DNA of 64,000 nt from Nautilus pompilius (lineage: Eukaryota; Mollusca; Cephalopoda; Nautilida; Nautilidae): NCBI GenBank assembly GCA_018389105.1, contig JACATO010001069.1:310001-374000 (forward strand). The letters are read 5' to 3'. Both the position numbers and the translations under genes were made by a program. Each line of letters starts with the position of its first letter. The stretch's first letter is position 1. This document shows, piece after piece, positions 12,750 to 37,932 of this stretch. The notes under the pieces are model-generated. The model saw only the letters and a program-made list of their open reading frames with translations. It searched no databases and was not told the origin of the DNA.

Positions 12750-15700
12750 TTATAACTGTCCACAGTTTACTATAACCACATCCTGTCTGGGTATACCAGT
12801 GCTTTGGCCTTGTTCCTCCATCTTTTTCAATACATTACTTCTTCGATCATCTTTCCAAAAACAACATGCTTTTTATCTAACCTGTAAGATAAAAGTATAT
12901 AAAAACATCTGGTCGACTTTGAAACTAGACAAATTGATGTGCTATAGAAAATATTTATTACATTCCTACTGAGGGAAATGTAGCACCAGTTATCTGCTAG
13001 AGCAGCACATCATGACACTAGAGGTGCTTTAGATTCAGCAGAGAAATCCCTACTAGAACTTTACTTTATAGACATGGGAAGAGCATAATGTACTAAAGCA
13101 AGTAATGGAATACCAAAAAGTTAAATGCTGCAGTTTATGAAACTTGTCTGCAGTCTAGTTATAATTAGCTAAAAATAAAGTTCCAGCTAGTCAAAAGCTC
13201 ATGGACTAATGCACTATATTTCCAACTATTTACTAGTATAGAAAATTCTAGTAATGTAACACTAAGATTTCTCCACATTTTGCTAATCAAGCATCACATG
13301 AAAACATCACTTCTTTTAAAGTGGTAAATTGAAATCATTTCATTATATACACTGGCAACAACAAAAAGAAAATTCTGAAATGGTTAGTTTTATTCACTAG
13401 ATAAACAGATTCTCCAATTCTGGTAAAAGAAATATATAAATTTTAGAGGTATAAAGAAAACAAGAAAGACCAAATCAAAAAATGAAATTCTAACAGAACA
13501 AGCATAAATTAGTCAATAGAAGTGGTCCCACTCACAGCAACTTTGCATGCTGGTCATAAATTTTTGGAAGGGACTAGAGGTAGACAACAAATCTTCTTAA
13601 AATATCCCCAAGTTTCAATAAAATTTAGCTTAGGAGACCATGCTAACCATATCTTACAGGTAATGGTTTGGTCACAGTAGATTACATGCCCAAAAATGAA
13701 GTTATCTCTAATAATACTGGCACATGGTCTGACAGATTATCTTTGAAACACACAGGTCTTTATGCCCATCCAATGAAATTCCTGCTTAGACCGCTATCAT
13801 AGTAATCCTTTTCCATGCTTTTGGGTTGATTGTATGTTCCACGTGATATGTACTCTCCAGAAGAGCATTAGTCACATTGGAGCCATATTCTCTTTACTAA
13901 AGAGTTGAGATTTGGCCTTCAGTCAAGTAGTGACCAAGCAACATTCACTTGAAATGGTCCCCATAGTCAAGAAACAACACGTGTGTATTTAGCCATTTGT
14001 CCACCTAGGTCCTGACTGTTTGGTTTATATCCTACCACCTATAGGTCTCCACTTTAGAGAAGCTTCCAAACAAATATTTAACAAGCCAAAACTGATGTGA
14101 TGTGAACAAGACAAATTGTCTTCAGTATAAAGACTGCCACTAAAAATGTAGGTTCTCATTTACATATTTCTTTGATGAAAGTTGTTACATGGAGTTTGTG
14201 TTGAATATTTGACAAATAGGAGCCAGCCATTTTAGAAAATTTATTTCTTCACTTTGAAAACCAAAAGTAGTTTCAACTATTTCTGAATATTAAAAAAGTT
14301 GTTTAAACAGTTTATCGTATTAGTTAAAAGATGCTTCTTTCATAAATGATTTTTTGTCTTTCTTTCAACAAATTTTTAAAATGTTAAGTTTACATTTTGT
14401 CAACATACATAGCAAATACTGAATATAAACAACCCAAACCTTGGGTTGTTGTTGCAGTTTAGAAAACTAATGTTTCAAAGTAAAGAACAAGACTACAAGT
14501 AAACTGTGTCTCGTCACCAGAAATCCACTTACCAGGATGTCTTTGTTGTGCAAATAAAAAATTGAGAACCATTTGTATTTGGACCAGCATTAGCCATGGA
14601 TAAGATACCTGGAATGAAAAAATAGAAGATTTTCTCTAGGAAGAAATACTATGCATAGGGAAGCAATGATTTAATGTTATACCCCTCCAGAACTGGTTTG
14701 TCAAATACACACCACCTGACTGTATTTAAGTGTGCTTTTAATCATTATCAAAAAATTATTCATTATCTGTAGTAATGGCAATTTTGAAAAAAAAAAAAAA
14801 AGCTTTCTTTCACGAGTAAAGCATTAAAAGAAATTCCACCGAATCAATTCTTACCTTCACCAGTGTGGGATAAAGTGAAATTTTCATCTGCAAATTTCTC
14901 GCCATAGATACTCTTTCCACCAGTGCCATCTCCTCTGGTAAAGTCACCTCCTTGGCACATGAACTTTGGAATTATACGATGAAAAGAGGATCCCTTATAC
15001 CCAAAGCCTTTTTCTCCAGTGCAAAGAGCACGAAAATTCTCTAGAGAAAAAAAAAAAGATTCCTAGAAGAAATTTTTCAAAGTTTCTCATGATGAAGAAT
15101 AGTACTTTACTTTACATTGGTATTGTACAGAATTATTCTAGCTTTGAGACTGACATCTGAGCAGAACTTTTCAAACTAAAATACAAATAGTTTTGAAAAA
15201 AGCAGATAGCAGCAGTGGGTTAAATAAACGCCTGCGTCAGCCTTAACTCATCTATTTTCCATAAATTATTTAGCTAAGAAAATTGTCAAAGCAAAATACC
15301 TAATCCTAATTATGTAAGCTTCTAAATGTATACCTAGATAAACAGCATTTATCAAGTAAGTAATTATCTAAATTCTATTTAGTTATATCTAAAAACATTT
15401 TACTTTGGAGGCATAATATCTATTCACAAACAATTTGATGTATTTTTCAAATTCCGGAGTAGAGTTTAATTAATGTTGACAAGACTTATTTAATATTAGG
15501 TCGTTACAGAAATGTTGGTTTTTTTATTATGTTAATTAGGGGTTCATTTTTTTTGCACGCTTGTGAAGGTGTATGTAGATAAGTTATATACCATTTTGTA
15601 GCATGTGCTTTAGCATACATTATACAAAACTTACCTTTTTAAAAATCATAAAATGGATATTTGTTTCAGGTTTCTGAGTGAAGCATGGATAGAAACATTT

Positions 15701-18700
15701 TTTGTGCCATTTTGCTTCACGAGTTCAAGCTGGGCCACAAAGAGAGTGAGGCAACTCGTGACATTAAGCAAACATGGGGCGAAGACACAGCAAACGAGCA
15801 AACAGTACAATGATGGTTTGCAAAGTTTCGATCAGTGATATGAGCCTCGAAGATAAGGAACATGTTGTCAGCAGTTGGAAGGATGTCCGCTGACTGTCTA
15901 AAAACTGCAGTTGAAGCTGATCCAAGAAAAACAGTCTGAAGAAATTGCTGGAGAGCTTGACATAAGCATTGCAATTGTTTCCCGGCATCTTTACACAATT
16001 GGCAAGGTGGAAAAGCTTGACAAGTGGGTGCCTCACAAGTTGAATGAACAACAACAAAATTGTCGATTGGGGATCTGCTCTTCGCTCATCATAAGAAACA
16101 AAACCTGGTGAAACCATCGCAACTGAAAGGTACTGTCATGAAGTAAATGTTGTTCATCAGAAACTCTCCAAACCACAGCTGGCGTTGGTGAATCGAAGAG
16201 GTCTAATCCTGCTCCACGACAATGCTCGCCCCCATGTTGCAAAAGTGACTCTTCAGAAACTGAACATGTTAGGTACAAAGTTCTCCCTCACCCAGCCTAT
16301 TCACCAGACTTTTCTCCAACAGACTACCACCTTTTCAAACACCTCAACAGCTTCTTCCATATGAAATCCTTCTCCAACCATGCAGCAGTTGAAACTGTCT
16401 TCCAACAGTTTATTGACTCCAGAAATCAAGATTTTTTTTTGAAAATGGGGGCAGAAATGAAATGATTGTAATGGAACTTACTCTGATTAATGAACTCCAC
16501 GTTCGGCAACGATATGAAGTCTCATTGTTGTGGTAAAAAAAAAAAACCAACAACTTCTGTAACAACCTAATACATTTCTTGAAAGAAGTCTGTTTTAAAG
16601 GAGGAAATACTCACCAACTGTTTTTGGAACAACATCAGCATCCAGCTATTTAAAATAAAAAAAAATTTGTTTCATTAGAATGAAAGCTCATTTTATTGTA
16701 TGTTACTTAGTCATGTTGAACAAACAAAAAGACTACAGTATCTTCACAATAGTTAGAAACCATATGGTGACATTCCTAGTTATTTGATTATTGTAAGAGG
16801 CAGCTTGGGTTTTAGACCTATCCACTGTTAGACAGAGCCTTACCTCCAGTTCCAACTCTTAAGTGTAAGGATAACATCAACACTTACATGCCAGAGTTTT
16901 CGTTTCTTTAGACACTATATGGGCATCCATTTGATTCATTGTGCAGCAAAGTACCATTTTATGGCAGAAATATTTCAGGAAACCAAACCTACCTTCTAAA
17001 CCATAAAGAGAAATTAAGTACCAATGTGATATAATATATTGCTTCAGAAAACTGCAACCTAATTTTGGCTAACTTAGGTCATTTTATTCAATGCAACACC
17101 TTCTATAAAATTACAATAAGGAAAAGACACACTTTTAGAAAAAGATACTTGCAAGCTATATTCTTTTGGTAACCAATAACCCTGGTCATAATGTATAGCC
17201 AGAGCACCAGTAACGTTCTTGGTGTTAACACATCCAAGACCCTCTTGTAGTAGCGTGCCACAGGAGGCATGCCACCACATCTAGGCAACTGTTAATCTCA
17301 ATTTACAGATTTTGTACTAATATAGTGGTTTTAGTTAATCAATGGCACACCAACAGCACCCAGCAGAGACTAAGTTAGTCTAGTGCTTTCATGTTATTTG
17401 CAAGTTTTCAAAGTGACGGGTTCTATATTTTTTTTTTTAACCATTTTGGAAAGATCTGACAAAAATTCAATTTCCAAGTGCATTTTTTAAAATGAATTTT
17501 AAGTAAAATCAACCTATTTGATACGATGCCAAAGTTTTTGAATGACTTGTGCAAAACAAATTACAAGGATGGATGCATTTTGTTTGTTTGAGTATCGCTC
17601 CAAAATTGACTATTAATCTAAAAGCGATTCTCTTAGCTTACACTTGGCAAAAGTTGTGATTCTGAAGATATGTCTGTCTTTGAGAAATGCTTCATCTCCT
17701 TCCCGTAAGCCATGAATAGGATAAGTGCTGAGCAGACTAGATTGCAGCTAAGTGTGGAGATGGAAACTGCTTATTTAATGTTGTTTCTAAACTTAACTGG
17801 AGATGAAGATAGCTCTAGGAAATTGAGAGGCAATGAAATCAGCAGGATGGTTAACACCTGAGATGGACAACTTTTGTCTTAGCTTTGAAGAGATTCATCT
17901 CCTGTGCAAAAAAAAAAAAAAAAAACTATTCATTCACCAGCATGGATAATTCATGAACTAGCAAACAGTGAATAAAGACCTGTCCACCAATTAAAAAGCA
18001 CACAGTGTACTGAAACTTTAAACTTAGAGATAACAGTGAACACTGCTCCTCAGTAACTGGTGCAGTGTGCTTTTGTTAAGGGTGTTGAACCATTTTTTAT
18101 CCACTTGTCTCCGGAGAAAATCTTTACAATAAAGTAGAAATTATATCAGTAAATTCAAGCAGTCATGGAACCAATTAAGGATCTGAAAGTGGAGATACTC
18201 AAATCTTCATTTATTATATCTCCATTGTTGCAAGAGGCATGCTTTAAAGATATTACAATCACCTCACATTATGGAACAAGACCCATGCACTGAAAATACT
18301 TCTAGTGTTGTTGAAAAAGCAATCTTGTCTAGTCTTAATCCTTTCCAGGTAACTCTGCTGCTTTTGGATGAACTGCAAGTCATCTGATGATCATTTCCAT
18401 ATCATACTAAAAGATGGTAGATGCAGAAAGATGCTGGTCCACATTATCATTTAATTACGCCTGGGCCAAAACTCTCTGCACAAGCTTTTCTGTTGTGATT
18501 GTATTTCATCTATGATGAGTAGTATCAGAAGGAAATATGGGTTTAACGTGAGTATACCTTGGATCACTTATTCGATTGGTCTTGACTGATTCAGACAAGT
18601 TGCAAAATGCATTTGATGTCTATAGTGACCAGAAGGCAGGATGGAAAAGAAAAAAAAAAAGTAGTTGAGTAGAGTTCAGATCTGCAGCTAATGCACACAT

Positions 18701-20739
18701 TTTCCTAGCCCATGGAGAAGATCAATCAGTATGGTGAGCAAATGCAGACAGCCACAACAGATAACACCTAGACCATCTCCTTTGGTGGTGTTAGGTTTTT
18801 TTGTAGCAGTAAACATCAACATGGCCTTCATTCCATTCCAGCCAACAATTTTTGGAGTACAGAGCGAATCAAGAAATTGAATCAGTATTCATACCTCTGA
18901 AACAAGTCAGTGCCCATTTCTAATGACCCCAACAGACCAGCTGCTCAAAATTAGACTGCTCCTTGATGTGGGGCATAGTCAGACTTTAGGCTAGATGCTC
19001 AGTGTCTGAGGTTGCTTCTGCTCCAGGAAAGAAAGTGACATTCAGGCATACCTAAATAACCAAGGCCATCACATTCTAGCAAAGATCAAGGGGAGGGGAA
19101 AAAAAACAAACAACCCGAATGCTATGCTCCAGGAGTGGCTGCAAAACCCTTTCTGGCCATGGAGTGGAAAACTGCTTCTACTGCCAACCCTGTACCATTT
19201 CTCTGTACAGGATGGAAAATTTTATCAACCACATGATGAATGGAATGACAAGCAGTTACTGACCACTTCCTGGAAGTAAATGATTTTACTTTTTCTTCTA
19301 CTTTCTGCACTAAAAATTGAATTTTTCCCTTTCATTTTCTGAATACATTTCCCTCTGATTTGGATTACTAAACTACATAATTTACTAGTTGAGTCAGCCA
19401 CGACTCCCTAGCATACTTTCTTAATGATTTTAATCACAATGCACCAATCTTGCAAACTGTCTGCTCCTGAAGGATTAAACAAGATTCACGCTTTGACGAT
19501 TTAAAATTATGAAGTTTTCTTGAACAGTTAGTGTCACATCATTAATATTTGCTGGTAAACTTAACTTCAAAAATTCCAAACTTTTTAAATTTCAAAGTTA
19601 GCAGTAAGTAAAACCGAGCATTGAGCTAAGAGCCTAAGTAATACCTTGTAATGAAAAGGTAGTTCTACCTGGCATTTCTTAATTTTTAAGACTCCAATAT
19701 AACATCTCTCCACACCCTGAAAGAAAGTATACATTTTACTCTTGAATCTCAGATCTGTTGAGATCTCAAGGGGAAAGATGAAGACAGACCAATATATGGT
19801 AAAAATTCTCTCACTGGCAATTTAATACAATTTTCATTATCAAAAAGAGAATGGTTTAAGTATTTGATGAGTAAAAGAATCTAGCTCCAGGAAATTTATT
19901 CCCTACAAGCCCTAAAATAGAAAAGTTGAGCAGGGCCTAGAAAGAGACATGGACCACCTCTAACTCTTGTCGTCGAGGGAAGGAAAGGTTCAAGACTAGA
20001 ACACATTTCAGAATTCTGCTTCGATTGAGAAGTGTAGCTAAGTCAGAGAGTGGCAGGAACTAAGTAACCATAACGTCACCAACTTATCTGCAGTCTGTCA
20101 CCAGTTTTAAACTCGGAACAGACTTAACGGATCAAAATGCCAGATTTTGTTTCAAACTAGTGGCCACCACGTACAGTCAGCAGTGACCTGCCGAAAGCAT
20201 GCGCTCCTCGTGTCGGCACCCTGACCGAGCAAAGTCAACGAGCTATTGACTCAAAGACGCAGGAAATATAATTTTATTTTACAAGATTTGTTTGACAATC
20301 AGGATGCGCATTTTCCTGGATTTTTCTTTAGACTACGTAATTAACTCTAGATTTTATATAGACACTTTATAATTTTAAAAAGTGAAAAGAATTACATTAA
20401 TATACAACGCGAGTAAAAATGAACATTTAAATATTAAATCCCAAAACAGCGCGCTCGCTGTTTGTCATTATATTAAATACGAAAGCCTACTTGATTTAGC
20501 GAGGTACATCTCCATAGAATGCACCAGACGCAAGTCGAACTATTAGCTCTGAGAGCGCTAGAGATTAGGCACAGTATCACAATGCACCAGCTGTCTTACT
20601 TCGCCGACATCTTCTGTACCCACCCACACACACACTCTCTCTCTAATGAATTATTAACGGAGCTCACCTGAAAAACCATGCGGCCAATCGGTTTTAGGTC
20701 GATTTCTATATCGAAGAAACATTTCACCTTACCAGCCAT
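12750..20739 (-). CDS. Cyclophilin A-like peptidyl-prolyl cis-trans isomerase, copy 1 (frameshift in last exon)
   Basis: Five coding exons on the minus strand: 20739-20668 (24 codons, start [14 protein letters not shown]), 16645-16615 (31 bp), 15040-14855 (186 bp), 14608-14533 (76 bp) and 12881-12750. All junctions are GT-AG and in phase. The family catalyses prolyl cis-trans isomerisation, usually in the cytosol. Catalytic residues in human cyclophilin A numbering are present: R55, F60, M61 and Q63 in [16 protein letters not shown]113 in FFICT, W121, L122 and H126 (WLDKKH). The last exon is one base short. After KMIEEVM the frame reads Y-stop (TGA at 12829-12827); the next frame continues with [12 protein letters not shown] and ends NCGQL with TAA at 12752-12750, the usual cyclophilin end. 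So this is either a damaged copy or an assembly indel. AATAAA lies at 12618-12613. The intended product is about 165 residues. Confidence 0.9.
15496..16570 (+). mobile_element. Mariner transposon, TIR-bounded and degraded, in intron 2 of cyclophilin copy 1
   Basis: The left end ttaggtcgttacagaaatgt is mirrored at the right end, which reverse-complements to ttaggttgttacagaagttg. Both ends abut a TA dinucleotide, the mariner target duplication. The ttaggt tip resembles cecropia/Hsmar-type mariners. Transposase remnants read forward: an N-terminal helix-turn-helix piece ([17 protein letters not shown], from about 15690), [11 protein letters not shown] near 16030, the catalytic DNARPHV motif near 16220, then after a frame change [16 protein letters not shown]. 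Frameshifts and stops make it inactive. At about 1075 bp it is shorter than a full mariner of about 1.3 kb. It fills most of intron 2. Confidence 0.93.
16646..20667 (-). other. Intron 1 of cyclophilin copy 1
   Basis: A 4.0-kb intron between the first coding exon and the 31-bp exon. I recognise no gene or transposon in it. Poly(A) stretches near 17910 and 18648 are the only simple repeats. Confidence 0.6.
20623..20644. repeat. (CA)n/(CT)n short tandem repeat
   Basis: The plus strand reads cacccacacacacacactctctctct immediately inside intron 1 of cyclophilin copy 1, about 25 bp past the donor of exon 1. Confidence 0.85.
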
Positions 20740-20806
20740 GGTCGATAAAAGACGCGTCTGTCGTAAAACAGCAATCTTGACGGGGGTGACCAACCGCCTA
20801 TACAAT

Positions 20807-20813
20807 CTTTATA
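20807..20813 (-). promoter_or_regulatory. TATA-like element upstream of cyclophilin copy 1
   Basis: The minus strand reads TATAAAG at 20813-20807, about 70 bp before the ATG at 20739. Transcription would be expected to begin near 20780, leaving a 5' leader of about 40 nt. The surrounding 20000-20820 stretch is relatively CpG-rich, as promoters in such a genome often are. Confidence 0.5.
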
Positions 20814-20829
20814 CGGCGCGATAACCTTT

Positions 20830-23800
20830 TGACCTCACGAGAGAATAACATTTTAATTCGAAAGAAAGCTTTAAGCAAATCTTTAAATCAGATTATTTAG
20901 AAATCAGCAAAAATTGTATTAATAAAATGATCAAAATTAAAATAGCAAGCATTATATTAATAGTTCTTTTTTGGACTCAAAAAATATCTATTTTACTAAA
21001 ACACACTTAACATCATTACCACCCCAGCCTCCCTTCACTGCTATGACTCACACCCGTAGATTTTTTATCGTTTGGTTATCTTTCGAAAAGTTTTGGCCGT
21101 CAAAATAATAATAAGAATAAAAATGAATAAATTTAGCGAAGAGAAAATGATATAAAACTTAAATAAAAATCTTTGATGATGAGTAGCTATGTTTTCAAAG
21201 AGAAATACAAATTTTTATTGGAATTCGATGCTGTTTAGACCTGAATCTGCTTCTTTGTATTATAGACTAAGAACAGCACTTACGTCGTATGTCCTTCTTG
21301 GCAGCTGGTTAACAAGAGATAACGTAACACTTAATTACTTAGACAGGTGCAACACTCCATTCCTGGAGCCTCCTTTATTCTTTTTGTAGAATAACCCGTA
21401 TTCATTTTCCCCACAACTTGTACATTTTTTTTTAGATACTATAGAAAGATATCTGCTTAATAGCATCAAAGCTGAACGACAATTGAGAATTAATGTTGAT
21501 GTGCCTTATGGTTTAGTGTTGAATTGTGGTAATATACTTATAAATACTAATCGGTTGTTTTGGTATTTAAAAGAGATAAAGGACACAACAATAGCCAGCT
21601 AGATGCCTAGGTATTAGGGGAAACTTATCTTAAAATATAGAAATAAACTTTACACAGCTTTTGCCATTTATGGCTACTATTATTCAAAGCAAAGAATTTT
21701 CAAGTTTGGAGAGCTTTCTGTTCATAAGGTAATTTTTTGGACATGTATTAAATTTTAATTGACAGTGATCTATATAAATCTTAGGATTTATATGCCAAAA
21801 TTTAGTGCAGGTTATGATGGGGCACAGTGAGACAGATGACTTACTACATATTTCAAGTGGACTTTAATAGAATTGATCTGTTAATAACAAGCTAAAAAAA
21901 AGCAAACATTTAATAGAAAAAAGGGAGAAGTTTAAATATGGAGTTACATGATCAAGTATGAAAAATATAGGACTATCTATATATTGGTTTACTTAAAGCT
22001 CAAAACGGGATGCATCATACATTCATTGGATTAAAAAATGTGAATATTTAGTTATAAGCTGGTTTCATGTTTTCTACACCCTGTCTCAATGTACTCCATC
22101 AGCCATCTCACTCTGCCACTTTAGCAGGGCAGAATGAGACAAATTATGACCATTCTTTGTCGTTCTTGAAGCATAGTATGGTAATTTGTTGTGTATTGTT
22201 ATGGTAGGTAAGTTCAATAAATAAGTGCAATGAGTGAAAACTTTTCTGTCTCACTGTGTCCCTCCCCTTTCCCATACTTAATATCAGACTTGAAAAAGCT
22301 GGTTTGAAAACAACTCATCAAATTTTTTTCAAACACATTTGCAAGGGGAGGTCACAAGAAGCAACTGATATCACTAGCATAAATCTGCTGAAAATGAAGT
22401 GACATTGTTCTGATGACATAGTACATTCTGTTTTACTTGATACAAGAATATTTTTGAATTTATAACATAGTGACAATCCCAGAGGAAGACGTCATTTTTT
22501 TTAAACTTAAAGCTGAAAGAGCTTGTTTGGTAAGCTAACAGCTCTATCATGAAGAGGGTCATCAGCTTATGCTCAAGATTCTATCAAGCTCACCTGGTGG
22601 TGTTAGCGAACAATGCAGAGGATATGTTCCCACTCTCATTTCTTGCTGACACTTGCAATTGATGCCACTCAAGTTTTACTCCTTGGAACAGTTTGTGCAT
22701 CCAAGTCTATTCTTTTGTACTCACTTTGTGCATCACAATAGCCAAAAACATTTAACTGTTTGAAGATATATGATCAAAACCCTTGATTCTGTTGAAAATC
22801 TTTGAGGTTTTTCCTAAGTGTCTAATAATAGGTAAATCTCCCTCTCTATATATATTTTTTGTTGTTCTGACAGGTATAATAAAAAATATAATGAAAGTTT
22901 ACAACTACATGATACTTTATCCCTGGGGATTTAAGATAAAAATACTTGGTCAATGCTACTAAATATCAAGTTTTGCTACTCTAAATTTCATACTTTGTGC
23001 AGCAACCATTCTTTCACCATCCAGAGGAGAGTTCAGGGCAAAATTTTAGAACATAACAGCAACAGAGAGAAAAGGAAAAAATACAGATCTTTGTTATCTG
23101 TTAGATGGTCTCCCCTAATAAACAACTACATCCCCCCCAACCTTGGCTATTGCTCTGACTGTTAAATCCAAATGAGGGAAGCAATAGGATTTTTTATCCT
23201 TAAAATCTTTGCTCCAATTATATAATTCTACAACCTTCTTAGCAGCTTATTAGTCATTTCACCTTTCTATTAAATATGGTTTCTCCAATAAACAAAAAGT
23301 ATTCTTAAATACAAGACCAGAGTTTGAGGGAAATTTGTATAAAATTCTGACCTCTATGGCCAATCATTAAGAATGCTATTACATATAGTGTTAATTTTTT
23401 TATAAATTCTATAACATATTTAAAGATTGAGCAAGTATAAGCTCTCACCTACTTTAAATACTGCACTCACAAATATCTATTAACATGCCCTCACGAGCCA
23501 TGTAGTCACTCTTTACTATGGGGTTGTTGATATCCCCTAGGTTGTCATTGCAGAAGCATCCAAAATGGTGTTATTTGAACATTTCACACATCTTTCAGAA
23601 CAAAAATTGAAAAAGGAATGAAAGTTTAACACCATTAGAGTTTTCAGTACTACGCAGTACAAATGTATACTAAAGTATGCAGATATAGTCCCAAGGCAAT
23701 ACAACACAGAAAGCAGGCAGCACATGTGATCAATTCTTACTGCTTCAACAAACTGATGAAGCATTTAACTTTATCAGTAGGAAAGCTGTTTATCTGACTG

Positions 23801-26200
23801 TCTTCCTCAAACATCACCAGCACTGCCATGGGACTAATTGCATTGTAATTAGGAGCTACTTTTGTTGTACTGGACATTATTAATGCTTCACTAGAGTTTC
23901 TACTTATGAAGCTGGGGGAGAGATTATTCAAGTTTCTCACGATGCACCAAGAATGAAATAGAGGGCAAACAGCTTCTCTCTGCCCACGGAAATTTTAAAC
24001 AAAAAATAAAAACGAAATCTATTTATCTGCAATGACCGGAGTTTTTGTATAAGTGACCACCTGACTCATGTGGGGCATGTTAAAATACTTTATATACAGC
24101 AGTCAATGAGAATCTGATACAGCAAACTACTGCAATACATTTTTATGAATTATGGGCAAATCCATACTTCCAAAATCACTTAAACACCAAATTTTTTTTT
24201 TGAACTATCAAACAGTGTAGGGGCAAACTGAATGCAAAGTTGTTTATTTTTCCATGTAAACATTAATTTAAAAATAATTTTGGTTCAGCACAAAAATCAT
24301 TGCATCAAGAATTTTACATTTAATTTCATGTGAAGCAAAAAAACATGTATTCCTTATCCAAATCAGTTCACTGATTTTATTACATATTGATGTATTGTAG
24401 GATTTATAGTTACACAACACTTGGCAGTCCATTATTGGAAATGGACACCTTGGGATTGTATACAAATGTCACAAACCTACTTGAAAAAATCTGTTGCACT
24501 TGGGTCAAGGCCCTCCAGCTTACAATGGTTTTTAGCCTTAGGTATCTCCATGTTTAATATTTTGGTTGTTGTCCTAGGGAACACACACTACCTATAAGCT
24601 GGCATTGCAGTCCTGGAACACTAAGTGTTTATCTTGCTATCTCATCCAGTCCTTGAACAACATGCAGGATGCCTTACCACATTGCCAACAAAAGTGTACT
24701 GAACAACAAAATTTGAAGTCATCAGGAAAATATCACTTGCTGCCATTGGACCTTTATCTAAATGAATTCCATATTGATCTCTGGAATGTAATTCCTCAGG
24801 CTAATGGTTTCTCAAAAGACAAAGATAACAAGTATAGTCAGCTGATGATAACTTTGTGAAGCACTAAAATGTATAGTATGCCATTCTGAACCAAACCTAC
24901 TAAAAGCATCTTATCACTTATTGCCTGCAGATTACAAATATGGAATTCAAAAGCCCAACTGATGTCATCTACAAACCTATCATTTATACCCAGAAACATT
25001 TCAAAAGTAATGTTTTAAACAATTTGTTCCAGACTACCCAGTCCTGAATGTCATTTATTTCCAGAAATAGATTTTTGGCCAGAGTAAACAGCCCATGGTA
25101 GAGTGTTCTTTGGTGTCAAATATCTAGGTAAAGTAGTGAGTGCACTGTTTTATTCAGTTAAATTGACAAAGGATAAAAAAGGTAGCTATTTTTGACAAAT
25201 CAAATTTCCCAAGTTTTTTTTATTTTTTTTTTTTTTACAAATTTAGCATAGCACATTTCACAAAATCTACTTTACAGTAAATCCAGCTGTATTTTGCTAG
25301 ATTTAACTGTTTTTAAAAACTAATTGAAAATTAACTACAAAGTATGACTAAAACAAAAATTTTAGTGCTATGAATTAAAAATTAATGCATAACAGAAATA
25401 TAAATGTTCCTAAGGAACCCACCCAGGCACATTCTGATCAATAACTCAAATGTTGAAATTTGGGCCAAATTCTACAGACCAATAACTAAGGAGCCACTTA
25501 TGAAGATAATATACCAGATATAAGAAAACTGCTTAATATTACACTATTCAGTATCCCTAAATGTATAGAACTGTCTACTACAGGATACTTAACATGTTTA
25601 ATTTGCAAATCCTATCCAGGCTATTCTATTGTAAAAACTATTTTATTCTTAAAGACCATAAGGCTTGCACAATGTATAACAGTAACTTTTTTTTTTTGCA
25701 TTAGAAAAATTGTTAGCAATGCTATCAATTCAGCATCGACAGAAAATTTCTGCCTTAAAGGAGCTCTAACATTACAAACTAGCTTAACTCAAAAGATTGT
25801 AGTCAAGAATGTAATTGAATACCAAACATTTCATAATTTAAAAAATAACTTTCACAAAACCATCCCCATTTAGCACAGCATAAAGAAATTAAATTTTCAT
25901 AAATTTAGGGTTATTTCCAAATTAAACAATACTCAATAAATATTCCAAAACACAGAAAGATGTAAGTCAAATTTATTACATCAAATATTATATTAATATT
26001 GAATGGTTAATTTTCTTTACTAATGCATGTGATGAGATTTGCATCCCAAGACAGCTACACAAATGAACTGCAACACTTTAAAATTAATGACAGAATGTAG
26101 AATTCATTTAATATCCAATAATGTGGGCCTCCATCAATACAAGACAAAATTGAAAAGCATTAGATTATTTAAAGAATTTTTTTTGTTGCTGGTTTAATGA
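20830..26200. other. Intergenic DNA between cyclophilin copies 1 and 2
   Basis: About 5 kb of AT-rich DNA between the promoter of copy 1 and the 3' end of copy 2. I can support no coding exon. The one structured item is the inverted repeat at 21819-22262. AATAAA for copy 2 lies at 25977-25972 on the minus strand. Confidence 0.5.
21819..22262. repeat. Inverted-repeat element, possible MITE
   Basis: The left arm ggggcacagtgagacaga (21819-21836) is repeated inverted as tctgtctcactgtgtccc (22245-22262), with a single mismatch. In the middle, around 22105-22140, catctcactctgcc and gggcagaatgagac form another inverted pair of the same flavour. The size of about 440 bp fits a small non-autonomous DNA transposon, but I see no convincing target duplication. 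Confidence 0.45.
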
Positions 26201-26231
26201 AATAAACAGATGCACTTCAAGGAGAGGTTAA

Positions 26232-37932
<11,701 letters not shown>

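Noticed and set aside
14900-14960. RGD tripeptide in cyclophilin copy 1 (FTRGDGTGG)
   Set aside because: It results from one base difference within a buried conserved loop; there is no reason to infer integrin binding.
14966-15160. Plus-strand open frame that recurs at 42632-42859 with the same N-terminus
   Set aside because: Both are antisense shadows of the near-identical 186-bp cyclophilin exons.
17650-19310. Possible retroelement remnants within intron 1 of cyclophilin copy 1
   Set aside because: Translations on both strands show no motif of reverse transcriptase, endonuclease or transposase that I can defend.
20740-20805. In-frame extension of cyclophilin copy 1 (YRRLVTPVKIAVLRQTRLLST) resembling a mitochondrial presequence
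   Set aside because: The extension has no ATG; it would need a TTG start just after an in-frame TAA, and a TATAAAG element overlaps this area. The start at 20739 is preferred.
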